Part shown: positions 6,215 to 13,803 of the stretch, one piece after another | Numbering within the stretch: position 1 is the stretch's first letter | Layout: each line of letters begins with the position of its first letter | Assembly (NCBI GenBank): GCA_938017765.1 | Contig: CALIJH010000071.1 | Location: forward strand, 1-16,474 | From: an uncultured Leptotrichia sp. | GTDB lineage: Bacteria > Fusobacteriota > Fusobacteriia > Fusobacteriales > Leptotrichiaceae | DNA: 16,474 bases | Direction: 5' to 3' | The notes under the pieces: generated by a model | Databases searched by the model: none | Told to the model about the DNA's origin: nothing | The model's input: the letters and a program-made list of their open reading frames with translations, nothing else | Translations under genes and position numbers: made by a program

Positions 6215-7318
6215 ATGTCTAAAGTGGTACTTAAAAAAGTTGAAAAACAATATCCTAACGGATTTAAAGCGGTGCATGGAATCGATTTGGAAATAAAAGA
6301 CGGAGAATTTATGGTATTTGTAGGGCCGTCAGGATGTGCAAAATCCACTACATTGAGAATGGTAGCAGGACTTGAAGAAATAACAGGTGGAGAAATATAT
6401 ATAGGAGATAAACTTGTAAATGATGTGCCTCCTAAAGACAGGGGGATAGCAATGGTTTTTCAGAACTATGCACTATATCCTCATATGACAGTATATCAGA
6501 ATATGGCATTTGGACTGAAACTGAAAAAGACACCAAAAGACGAAATAGATAAAAGAGTAAGAGAAGCGGCTGAAAAACTTGAAATAACAGAACTGCTGGA
6601 CAGAAAGCCAAAAGAGATGTCAGGGGGACAGAGACAGAGGGTAGCACTGGGAAGAGCGATAGTAAGAAAGCCTGAAGTATTTCTGTTTGACGAACCTCTA
6701 TCGAACCTTGACGCGAAACTGAGGGTATCAATGCGTGTAAGAATAACACAGTTACATCAGGAGCTTAAGACAACGATGATATATGTAACGCACGACCAAG
6801 TGGAAGCGATGACAATGGGAGACAGGATAACAGTAATGAAAGCAGGAAGAATAATGCAGGTAGATACACCTCTAAATCTTTATCATTATCCTGCGAATAA
6901 ATTTGTAGCAGGATTTATCGGGTCGCCTACGATGAACCTGATAGACGGAGTGTTGAAAGAGAAAGAGGGAAGTGTATATATAGATATAGACGGAGCGGAA
7001 ATCAGGTTATCTAAGGAAAAAGGAGAGAAAGTAAAAGGACATTTAGGAAAAAAGGTAACATTTGGGATAAGACCTGAAAATATAAGTGTGGTGGAGAATG
7101 AAGATGAGGTATCAAAAGTAGGGGAAATAAGTGTAGTAGAACAGATGGGAAATGAGGAATATATATATTTCACATTAAACGGACATCAGATGACATGCAG
7201 AATAAATATAGAGCATGTAGGAGATTCGGTATCAAAGAAAGGTCAGAGAGTATTCAAATTTGATACTGAGAAGGCGCATATATTTGATACTGAAACCGAA
7301 GAGAATATCAGTTTATAG
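6215..7318 (+). CDS. msmK: MsmK/UgpC-type carbohydrate ABC transporter ATPase
   Basis: Cytoplasmic ATPase of the MalK/MsmK/UgpC family, 367 residues, powering sugar importers. Motifs in order: Walker A GPSGCAKST (37-45), Q-loop VFQNYALYPHM, ABC signature SGGQRQ, Walker B VFLFDEP, D-loop SNLDAKLR, H-loop VTHDQVEAM, then a C-terminal TOBE/OB-like region from about residue 240. The conserved second glycine of Walker A is alanine (Ala42, codon GCA). The reading frame is open from a TTG at 6200, but GAGGAGG at 6202-6208 places the start at the ATG at 6215. Such ATPases are known to serve several importers (MsmK energises SatABC in pneumococcus). With two permease pairs and no other ATPase in the window, this one probably drives both. 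Confidence 0.85.
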   Translation: MSKVVLKKVEKQYPNGFKAVHGIDLEIKDGEFMVFVGPSGCAKSTTLRMVAGLEEITGGEIYIGDKLVNDVPPKDRGIAMVFQNYALYPHMTVYQNMAFGLKLKKTPKDEIDKRVREAAEKLEITELLDRKPKEMSGGQRQRVALGRAIVRKPEVFLFDEPLSNLDAKLRVSMRVRITQLHQELKTTMIYVTHDQVEAMTMGDRITVMKAGRIMQVDTPLNLYHYPANKFVAGFIGSPTMNLIDGVLKEKEGSVYIDIDGAEIRLSKEKGEKVKGHLGKKVTFGIRPENISVVENEDEVSKVGEISVVEQMGNEEYIYFTLNGHQMTCRINIEHVGDSVSKKGQRVFKFDTEKAHIFDTETEENISL

Positions 7319-7328
7319 AATTAGAAAA

Positions 7329-7365
7329 ATGAGACTGTATTTTCTCTCTTTTGAGAAAGTCTCAT
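7329..7365 (+). promoter_or_regulatory. Hairpin immediately upstream of the regulator's ribosome binding site
   Basis: ATGAGACT (7329-7336) pairs exactly with AGTCTCAT (7358-7365), and TTCTC (7342-7346) pairs with GAGAA (7353-7357), leaving a 6-base loop and a 5-base bulge on the left. No T-run follows, so it is a poor intrinsic terminator. It ends two bases before AAGGGG of the next gene. It may tune translation or mRNA processing between the ATPase and regulator genes, or be a small dispersed repeat. Confidence 0.5.
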
Positions 7366-7379
7366 AGAAGGGGATACTT

Positions 7380-8192
7380 ATGAAATATATTAATATTATA
7401 GAATCATTTTATCCGTCTTTGAGTAAACAGGAAAAAAAGGTTGCTGATTATATCTTTGAAAAAAAAGGTCAAATCAGTTACCAGTCGTTACAGGAAATTG
7501 CAAAGCAGATAAAAGTCGGAGAGGCGACAATAGTAAGATTTGTAAAAAAAATAGGATTTAACGGATTTCAGGATTTGAAGCTGCATATTGCCAAAGAAGA
7601 TTTCCCCATAATAGAAACGGGATATGAGGACTATATAGATAATATACAGGCAAATATAAACAGCGCAATAACGAATACAAAATCACTTATTGACAGAAAA
7701 CATCTTGATAAATCCATTTCAGCCATAGGAAAGTGTGAAAGACTTTTTTTCTATGGAGTGGGAGCTTCCGGAATTGTGGCAAGGGAACTGCAAAATAAAT
7801 TTCTGAGATTTGGTAAAGCGGGAACAGCATATACAGACAGTCATTTTCAGATAATGAATGCTGCAATAACTACAAGCAGAGATGTAATAATAGCTATCAG
7901 CTTGTCAGGCTCAACAAATGATATCATCGAATCTCTGGAAGTGGCAAAAAATAATAAGGCAAAAATAATAGCCATTACAAATCATATTTTATCTCCTGTC
8001 GCTCAGCTCGCGGATTATGTGCTTCTTACAGCGGGAAGAGAAACTTTGCTTGACGGCGGTTCGTTGATTGCCAAAATATCCCAACTGTATGTTGCTGATA
8101 TTTTATGTACAGGGTATGCACTGAAAAACAAGGAAGAAGCACTAAAAATGAAACATAATACAGCACAGGCAGTATTATCTAAAAATAAATAA
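7380..8192 (+). CDS. RpiR-family transcriptional regulator with SIS domain
   Basis: A 270-residue regulator. The N-terminal RpiR helix-turn-helix spans about residues 1-75, with the recognition region near SLQEIAKQIKVGEATIVRFVKKIGF (36-60). The C-terminal SIS phosphosugar-binding domain covers about 110-250, with FFYGVGASG (123-131) and SLSGSTND (174-181). RpiR proteins sense phosphosugars; in nan loci (NanR of several Firmicutes and Vibrio) the ligand is ManNAc-6-P. Here it is the only regulator in view and is the best candidate to bind the shared element in the satA, nanE and ATPase promoters; that link is inferred. AAGGGG at 7368-7373 precedes the start. It is followed directly by a strong terminator. 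Confidence 0.83.
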   Translation: MKYINIIESFYPSLSKQEKKVADYIFEKKGQISYQSLQEIAKQIKVGEATIVRFVKKIGFNGFQDLKLHIAKEDFPIIETGYEDYIDNIQANINSAITNTKSLIDRKHLDKSISAIGKCERLFFYGVGASGIVARELQNKFLRFGKAGTAYTDSHFQIMNAAITTSRDVIIAISLSGSTNDIIESLEVAKNNKAKIIAITNHILSPVAQLADYVLLTAGRETLLDGGSLIAKISQLYVADILCTGYALKNKEEALKMKHNTAQAVLSKNK

Positions 8193-8202
8193 ATTTAAAA
8201 AG

Positions 8203-8265
8203 AGACAAAGTGAACTACACCCAAAATCTTGGATATAAGATAGAGGGTGTAGTTTTTTTTTGTCT
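8203..8265 (+). terminator. Strong intrinsic terminator after the RpiR gene
   Basis: AACTACACCC (8213-8222) pairs with GGGTGTAGTT (8245-8254), followed by a run of T to 8261. An inner helix (ATCTT 8226-8230 with AAGAT 8237-8241) and an outer helix (AGACAAA 8203-8209 with 8259-8265) extend the fold. It closes the plus-strand unit. A short T-tract on the opposite side means it may also weakly stop transcripts arriving from the minus-strand dipeptidase gene. Confidence 0.88.
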
Positions 8266-8430
8266 AAATTAATAAATTAGAGACGATAACATATGAAAAG
8301 AATAATATTGTAAGAAAAATAAACAAAATAATACAAAAAATATAATTCATAATTACATTTTTTGTATCATTTCATCTATCTATAATACTAAATGACATAA
8401 AAAAATAAAGTGAAAAATAAAATAAATTTA

Positions 8431-9390
8431 CTACTTTCCTCTTACTCTTTCAAAAAAAGAAATAAAATTTTTATATGAAATATTTTCAATTTCTTCTTTG
8501 GAATATCCGCGTTTTTCAAGAGCTTTTTTTACATTAGGAATTTCCGTTACATCGTGGATACCTTCCAATCCCTCATCTTCATCGTCAGGAGTACTGTAAT
8601 ATTCTGCAAAGTCAAATCCGAAACCTACTTTATCAAGTCCTATTTTTTCGGCAATATATTCCAGATGATTTATAAGCATTTCCAGATTTTTTTCTTTTTC
8701 TTCCCTGCTGACAAAATAATGGCAGCTGTTCAGTCCGACCATACCGTTTCTTTCTCCTATGCATAAAATTTGGTCATCTGTAAGATTTCTCATTGAGCTG
8801 CAAAGAGTTCTCGCATTTGAGTGGGAAGCAAAAAAAGGTTTCTTGGAATATTTGACAATATCCCAAAAAGTCTTATCGTTGGCATGAGAAACATCAAGCA
8901 ATATACCTAAATTTTCAATAATCTCCACTGCTTTTATCCCTAAATTTGTCAGTCCTCTATTTATATCACCTTTCTGTCCTGTAGCAAAAGCATTTTCTTC
9001 ATTCCAAGTCATTCCTATATGTCTTACTCCCAGTCTTTCCAAAAGATATATATAATCAAGATTTGAACCTATACCGGGAAGTCCCTCTATTCCTAAAAGA
9101 GTAGCAAATTTATTTTCCGATTTTGTTTTTTCAAAGTCTTCAAGATTTTTTATAATATGTACCAAATCTCTTGAATAATAAAGCTCTTCACTCATGGCTC
9201 TAAGGCTTCTAAAAAAAGTTTCTTCGGGATTAGGGTCTTTGAAAGCATCAAGATAAATTACGAAAATTGCTCCAAAAAGACTTCCTTTTATAAATTTATC
9301 TTTATATTTTCTTCTGATTACATCATTTAAACCTTTTTCATATTCCCAAAGATTGTCGGTCCATAAATCAGAGTGCATATCAAAAAACAT
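8431..9390 (-). CDS. Membrane dipeptidase family (peptidase M19) protein
   Basis: A binuclear zinc dipeptidase of the renal dipeptidase family, 319 residues, without a signal peptide, so probably cytoplasmic. Metal ligands typical of M19 are visible: His6 and Asp8 in FDMHSDLW, Glu102 in GIEG, His169 in DVSHAND and His190 in SHSNAR. GMTWNEEN and GFGFDF are also family signatures. AGGTG lies about 10 bases upstream of the start. M19 enzymes hydrolyse dipeptides, often with a D-residue at the C-terminus, so a role in salvaging cell-wall or host peptides with the neighbouring S66 peptidase is plausible but inferred. The exact substrate cannot be read from sequence. Confidence 0.86.
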   Translation of the reverse strand: MFFDMHSDLWTDNLWEYEKGLNDVIRRKYKDKFIKGSLFGAIFVIYLDAFKDPNPEETFFRSLRAMSEELYYSRDLVHIIKNLEDFEKTKSENKFATLLGIEGLPGIGSNLDYIYLLERLGVRHIGMTWNEENAFATGQKGDINRGLTNLGIKAVEIIENLGILLDVSHANDKTFWDIVKYSKKPFFASHSNARTLCSSMRNLTDDQILCIGERNGMVGLNSCHYFVSREEKEKNLEMLINHLEYIAEKIGLDKVGFGFDFAEYYSTPDDEDEGLEGIHDVTEIPNVKKALEKRGYSKEEIENISYKNFISFFERVRGK

Positions 9391-9469
9391 AAATGTTCAT
9401 CACCTTTCTATTTTTCTGTTAATTATTTTAAATTTGGTTATTATAAATTTTTTATTTGTAAAAATTATA

Positions 9470-10459
9470 TCAGTTTTTTTTAAATGATATTTTTTTTGTT
9501 TCAATATTTACTGTACAGTCAGCTCCCAAAGGGAGTGTCGCCATAAAGGGTTTGCCATGACCTGATTCTATTCCTGAAATAACGGGTTTTTCATAATTTT
9601 TAAAAAAATCCGTCAACAATTCAGTTACTCCATAATCTTTTTTATCCGAAGTAATATATCTGTTATTACAGTCGGCGAAATTTCCAAGTATAACTCCGTT
9701 GCAATCATCAAATTTTCCTGCATATTTTAAATGAGTAAGCATTCTGTTGAGAGAGCCTATCTGCTCATCCACATCTTCAAGGAAAAGTATCTTTCCTTTA
9801 GTATCTATCTCGTATTCGGTACCCAGAGTAGTAACAATAATAGCTAAATTTCCGCCAATGAGAGTACCGCTAATCTCTGTTTTTAACTTTTTATAACTTT
9901 CTTTATTTAGTTGAAATATTTTTTGATTTAATATTTCCTGATCTAATATGGAAAGCTCGCTGTTTTCAGGCTCTTTATAATCCCAACTCTCTTTTTGAAG
10001 AGCTTCCAAAAAAGAATTTTCAGTATATTCATTGAAATCATCAAACATATTGGATTTTACCATAGGTCCGTGATAAGTTCCTAAATCACATTTTTGATTG
10101 AAAACAATATGGAGATTTGTAACATCACTATAACCTACAAAAATTTTAGGATTTTGTCTGACAAGCTCATAATCAATCTTATCCAAAAGTTGTGAAGAGG
10201 AATAGCCTCCTTTAACACAGAATATTCCTTTAATATCTTTTTCCGAAAAGGCTCTGTGTATATCATTTACTCTGATTTCAGGGCTTCCTGCCATATATCC
10301 GCCGTAATTTTCATAAAGACTTTTTCCAAGTACAGGGTTATACCCTAAGTATCTTATAGCTTTGATACACCTGTCAATATCTTCTTCAGGAACAATAGGA
10401 GAAGAAGGGCACAGCAGAAAAATATTGTCCCCTTTTTTTAAAGGCTTTGGAAAGTTCAT
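9470..10459 (-). CDS. LD-carboxypeptidase-like peptidase (S66 family)
   Basis: A serine peptidase of family S66, 329 residues, with no signal peptide. The triad is recognisable: Ser111 in GYSDVTNLH, Glu228 in FLEDVDEQ and His301 in SGHGKP. The VKGGYSS motif and GGNLAIIVTTLGT are also typical. S66 contains LdcA, which removes the terminal D-Ala from murein tetrapeptides during wall recycling, and MccF, which cleaves microcin C-type compounds. The middle section (about 155-195) is the variable linker that differs between these groups. GGAGAA lies about 12 bases before the ATG. It is 79 bases upstream of the dipeptidase gene on the same strand, so the two probably form an operon. LdcA-type recycling is the more likely role; MccF-type immunity is not excluded. 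Confidence 0.83.
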   Translation of the reverse strand: MNFPKPLKKGDNIFLLCPSSPIVPEEDIDRCIKAIRYLGYNPVLGKSLYENYGGYMAGSPEIRVNDIHRAFSEKDIKGIFCVKGGYSSSQLLDKIDYELVRQNPKIFVGYSDVTNLHIVFNQKCDLGTYHGPMVKSNMFDDFNEYTENSFLEALQKESWDYKEPENSELSILDQEILNQKIFQLNKESYKKLKTEISGTLIGGNLAIIVTTLGTEYEIDTKGKILFLEDVDEQIGSLNRMLTHLKYAGKFDDCNGVILGNFADCNNRYITSDKKDYGVTELLTDFFKNYEKPVISGIESGHGKPFMATLPLGADCTVNIETKKISFKKN

Positions 10460-10517
10460 TTTGTATAGGTTCTCCTTTTTTAGAATTTAATAAAATATTT
10501 AATATAATTATTTTTTG

Positions 10518-10552
10518 TAATTTATAATAACTCATCATTCTATTATAAATTA
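10518..10552. repeat. 12-bp inverted repeat between symporter and S66 peptidase genes
   Basis: TAATTTATAATA (10518-10529) is the exact reverse complement of 10541-10552, with an 11-base spacer. No T-run follows on the minus strand, so it resembles an operator or an mRNA stem more than a terminator. It lies 59-93 bases upstream of the minus-strand S66 peptidase start, a suitable place for a control site. Pure A/T composition makes chance more likely than for a GC-containing repeat. Confidence 0.35.
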
Positions 10553-10622
10553 TCAAACCATATTATAATTTGTTATTTTATTATAACTTATTTTTGGAAA
10601 GATTTGAATATAAAATATAAAT

Positions 10623-11879
10623 TTATTCCTTATTTTCAAACGCTTTATCCATCCACTTTTTCCCTTCTACCATTCTTGTAACTATCATTGAAGCGACAGC
10701 GTCTCCTGTGGAGTTCAGCCATGTGGCAGGAGGGTCTACTAAAAATCCGATAGTAGCGATGATAGGAAATGCTTCCATAGGGAACCCGAATAAATTGATA
10801 ATAAGCATCTCTCCGATAAGTCCTCCGCCGGGAACACCTGACATAACTACGCCTCCCAGCACTGAAACGACGATAGCTATCAAATATGTGCTTATTCCTG
10901 AAAAATCTTTTCCAAAAATACCGAACAGAAAAGATATTTTCAGTATGGAAGAAAGACAGGTTCCGTCCATATGCATTGTAGCACCGATAGGTAATATAAT
11001 TTCTCTTATATCTTTAGGCACACCCATTTTTTTAGCAGCTTCCAAATTTACAGGCAGAGTGGCGATAGAACTTTGAGTTGCCAAAGAAGTAATGGAAGGA
11101 TTTAAAATATTTCCGAAAAAAGTTCCGACTCCTTTTTTTCCTCCCGCATAAAAGGAATAAGTTGCAAATGCCGCAAAGAAATAGAATATACATATAGGAT
11201 AATAAATAACCATAGCTTTGGCATAGGAACCGAGCAGCTGTGGGCCAAATTCCCCTATAAGTGAGGCAAAATAGGCACCGAGACCTATAGGAGCATAATA
11301 CATAATGATTTCAATGAATTTCATCATAACTTTTGACAATTTTTCCAGTCCTGCTGCTATAGATTTGTTTTCATCGTCAACCAAGCTTACACATGTCCCG
11401 AATAGCACCGAGAAAACTATTAGAGGAAGCATATTGGATTTTGAAAATAAGCCTGAAAAATCAGAAACTGTAATGGCTTTTACAAATTGTTCTCCCAGAC
11501 TCACCGGTTCTACAGCTTCAGGAGTGGGAATAGTTATATTTGTCCCTGCAGCAGGAGGAAAAATCTTGACAACAATAATGATTATTACTGAAGCAATGGC
11601 TCCTGTTACGACAAAAGTCAGAAGCATATATCCTAAAATCATTCCAAGTCTTTTCATATTAATCATACTGCCTACAGCACTTGAAATTGTTACAAAAACT
11701 AAAGGAACTACGGCAGTAAACATAAGATTGATAAAAATATCCCCAAAAGGTTTTAAAACAGTAGCTTTTTCTTTTAGAATAACTCCGATAATACTTCCTA
11801 CAGCTATTCCCGATAATAAAAGGATAGGAAAAGAATAATTTTCCCAAAAAGTTTTTTTCTTGTTTTCAGTTTTTTCCAT
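10623..11879 (-). CDS. SLC1-type (DAACS) amino acid/dicarboxylate:cation symporter
   Basis: A secondary transporter of the glutamate/aspartate/neutral amino acid symporter fold, 418 residues, with multiple transmembrane helices. Family marks: serine-rich re-entrant loop SLATQSSIATLP (265-276), MHMDGT (302-307, the NMDGT cation-site motif with His for Asn), a second re-entrant loop SGVPGGGLIGEM, and DPPATWLNSTGD (382-393). The last motif lacks the arginine that binds acidic side chains in glutamate/aspartate transporters, so a neutral or other substrate is possible. The frame is open from a TTG at 11885, but GGGAGA nine bases before the ATG at 11879 supports the shorter start. It diverges from nanE, and 163 bases separate it from the S66 peptidase gene on the same strand. 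Confidence 0.84.
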   Translation of the reverse strand: MEKTENKKKTFWENYSFPILLLSGIAVGSIIGVILKEKATVLKPFGDIFINLMFTAVVPLVFVTISSAVGSMINMKRLGMILGYMLLTFVVTGAIASVIIIIVVKIFPPAAGTNITIPTPEAVEPVSLGEQFVKAITVSDFSGLFSKSNMLPLIVFSVLFGTCVSLVDDENKSIAAGLEKLSKVMMKFIEIIMYYAPIGLGAYFASLIGEFGPQLLGSYAKAMVIYYPICIFYFFAAFATYSFYAGGKKGVGTFFGNILNPSITSLATQSSIATLPVNLEAAKKMGVPKDIREIILPIGATMHMDGTCLSSILKISFLFGIFGKDFSGISTYLIAIVVSVLGGVVMSGVPGGGLIGEMLIINLFGFPMEAFPIIATIGFLVDPPATWLNSTGDAVASMIVTRMVEGKKWMDKAFENKE

Positions 11880-11956
11880 AATCAATATCTCCCTTATTTT
11901 TTAATTCAGAATTTTTTATGTGTCTATTTTTTTACTTTTAAAACAATCCCTAATAA

Positions 11957-11984
11957 AGTATAACACAATTTTGAAAATAGACAA
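11957..11984 (-). promoter_or_regulatory. Promoter of the minus-strand symporter gene
   Basis: On the minus strand, TTGTCT (plus-strand 11979-11984) and TATACT (11957-11962) are separated by 16 bases, about 80 bases upstream of the symporter start. The plus-strand sequence of the spacer, ACAATTTTGAAAAT (11965-11978), loosely resembles the ACAATTTGAAAAAAT core of the satA promoter, so co-regulation with nan genes is possible but weakly supported in such A/T-rich DNA. Confidence 0.5.
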
Positions 11985-12049
11985 TATCTGATATTAAAAT
12001 AAAAAAAATTTCAAAAATTATAAAAAAAATAAAATTTTTTTTCATTTAG

Positions 12050-12081
12050 CTATTTACAAATTGAAAAAATGAGGTAAAATA
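12050..12081 (+). promoter_or_regulatory. Promoter of the nanE-ABC operon, near copy of the satA promoter
   Basis: TTTACA (12053-12058) and TAAAAT (12075-12080) are 16 bases apart. The segment is identical to 527-558 except at two positions (12060 and 12077). The shared spacer TTGAAAAAATGAGGTA is the strongest candidate regulator-binding sequence in the window. It is also preceded by a nearly pure A/T stretch (about 11994-12049). The start of nanE is about 44 bases downstream. Confidence 0.72.
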
Positions 12082-12124
12082 GTTATATAAGATTTTACAA
12101 CTGAAAGGTTTAAAAGGTGTAGCA

Positions 12125-12829
12125 ATGAACAAAGAAGAATTATTAAAAAAAATAAAAGGAAAACTGATTGTTTCGTGTCAGGCATTACCGGGAGAACCTC
12201 TATATATTGAAAACGGGACGATGATGCCTCTTATGGCTGTTGCTGCGAAACAGGCAGGAGCTGCGGGAATAAGAACAAACAGTAAAAGAGATGTGGAAGA
12301 AATAAGAAAGGTTGTAGATTTGCCGATTATAGGATTGATAAAAAAGAGTTATGATGGATTTCCCCAGTATATAACCGTTACAATGAAAGAGATTGATGAG
12401 CTGGTCGAAGCAAAAGCCGACATCATTGCTCTTGACTGTACGATGAGGGAAAGACCCGAAGCAAAGACAATAAATGAGTTTATAAAAAAAATAAAAGAAA
12501 AGTATCCCGATATACTGTTAATGGCTGACATATCGACTTTTGAAGAGGGAGTAAATGCCGAAAAAGCGGGAGTGGATTTTGTAGGAACGACTCTCAGCGG
12601 ATACACTCCTTACAGCAAAAAATCTGACGGACCTGATTTCAATTTAGTTGAAAATTTAGCTAAAACACTCCGTATTCCCGTGATTGCCGAAGGAAAAGTT
12701 CATGAGCCTAAACAGGCAAAAAAAATGCTGGAATTAGGAGCGTTTGCAGTAGTTGTGGGAGGAGCTATAACAAGACCGCTTGAAATAGCCCAAAGATTTG
12801 TAAAAGAGATTGACACTGTAAATCAGTAA
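12125..12829 (+). CDS. nanE: N-acetylmannosamine-6-phosphate 2-epimerase NanE
   Basis: A cytoplasmic TIM-barrel epimerase, 234 residues (normal for the family), converting ManNAc-6-P to GlcNAc-6-P, the step after NanK. Recognisable parts: early LIVSCQALPGEPL, GIRTNS, the catalytic Lys in IGLIKK (Lys73), ALDCTMRERP with Asp104, TTLSGYTPYS, and IAEGKVHEP with Glu189. VVVGGAITRP forms the phosphate-binding end. AAGGTG (12114-12119) precedes the start by 5 bases. It is first in the second plus-strand operon and shares its promoter sequence with satA, so the pathway is split over two co-regulated units. Confidence 0.92.
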   Translation: MNKEELLKKIKGKLIVSCQALPGEPLYIENGTMMPLMAVAAKQAGAAGIRTNSKRDVEEIRKVVDLPIIGLIKKSYDGFPQYITVTMKEIDELVEAKADIIALDCTMRERPEAKTINEFIKKIKEKYPDILLMADISTFEEGVNAEKAGVDFVGTTLSGYTPYSKKSDGPDFNLVENLAKTLRIPVIAEGKVHEPKQAKKMLELGAFAVVVGGAITRPLEIAQRFVKEIDTVNQ

Positions 12830-12895
12830 TAAATTATCCAAAATTCTAAAATAAATAATTTTAAAAATCACCGAAAAATTGAAGGAGGTTTATTA

Positions 12896-13792
12896 ATGGC
12901 AAAAGTTGGAAGCGGAATTTTAAAAAAATCAAAAGGCATTGAAAATCCATTGACGGGATATCTTTTCATTTTGCCTCAATTACTATTATTTATAGTGTTT
13001 ATACTGTATCCAATATTTGAAGGATTTAAAATGAGCCTATTCAGAGCCACTTATGCTGATGAAATTTTTGTAGGCTTTGAAAATTACAGGGAACTGTTTC
13101 AAGACCCCGTATTTATAAAATCCATAATAAATACTGTGATATTTGTAATAGGAATAGTATTTTTAACAATTATTTTCGGACTTTTTGTAGCGACTACAGT
13201 TTATGACAAAAATCCCGGATATATTTCCTTTATAAGAGGAAGTTATTATTTACCTGTAATGGTTTCAATGGTTGTAATGAGTATGGTATGGAACTTTTTA
13301 CTAAATCCTGCCAATGGACTTATAACGTATCTCATGAATGAAGTAGGAATAAAAAATGTGAATTTATTGGGAAATGCTAAAATTGTAATGTATACGATAA
13401 TATTCGTAACCTTTGTTGGAAATGTCGGTCAATCGATAATACTGTATATTGCTGCAATGATAGGAATTCCTGCTGATTACTTTGAAGCTGCTGAAATAGA
13501 CGGTGCATCAAGATGGCAGAGAATAACAAAAATATTAATCCCTCTTGTAAAGCCTACAACTCTTTATCTGACAGTCATAAATATAATCGCAGTGTTGAAA
13601 ATATTCGTAGTAATCCAGTTGCTGACAGGCGGAGGACCGAACAATGCCTCGGTTACTATGATGTATTATCTTTATCAGAATGCCTTTGTTTATAACAATA
13701 GAGGAGCAGCAGCGGCGGTGGGAGTACTGATGTTTATATTTGCAGTATTGTTGTCGATACCGCAGTTTAAAGCATTTGGAAATAAAAAATAA
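12896..13792 (+). CDS. Second ABC sugar importer, permease 1 (MalF/UgpA type)
   Basis: A binding-protein-dependent permease of 298 residues with about six transmembrane segments. The first reads LTGYLFILPQLLLFIVFILYPI. The EAA loop is EAAEIDGASRWQ, starting near residue 197. It resembles SatB throughout, including FVGxxxY, the GQSIILYIAA segment and GGGPN near the C-terminal third, so the two importers are paralogous. AGGAGG just upstream gives a firm start. It follows nanE by 66 bases, which links it to ManNAc or sialic acid derivatives, but the substrate is not readable from a permease. Confidence 0.84.
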   Translation: MAKVGSGILKKSKGIENPLTGYLFILPQLLLFIVFILYPIFEGFKMSLFRATYADEIFVGFENYRELFQDPVFIKSIINTVIFVIGIVFLTIIFGLFVATTVYDKNPGYISFIRGSYYLPVMVSMVVMSMVWNFLLNPANGLITYLMNEVGIKNVNLLGNAKIVMYTIIFVTFVGNVGQSIILYIAAMIGIPADYFEAAEIDGASRWQRITKILIPLVKPTTLYLTVINIIAVLKIFVVIQLLTGGGPNNASVTMMYYLYQNAFVYNNRGAAAAVGVLMFIFAVLLSIPQFKAFGNKK

Positions 13793-13803
13793 GGAGGCTT
13801 GGA

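Noticed and set aside
6432..6749. Open frame opposite the ABC ATPase gene
   Set aside because: Shadow frame within a strongly conserved gene on the other strand; Leu/Ser-rich translation without family features.
11305..11838. 177-codon open frame on the plus strand opposite the symporter gene
   Set aside because: Antisense shadow of a well-conserved membrane protein gene; no ribosome binding site and no recognisable product.
11880..11885. TTG start giving two more residues on the symporter
   Set aside because: The ATG at 11879 is better spaced from GGGAGA.
12873..12884. GAAAAATTGAAG resembling the core of the shared operator motif, before permease 1
   Set aside because: It overlaps the ribosome binding site, has no promoter boxes around it, and is explained by A/G-rich leader composition.
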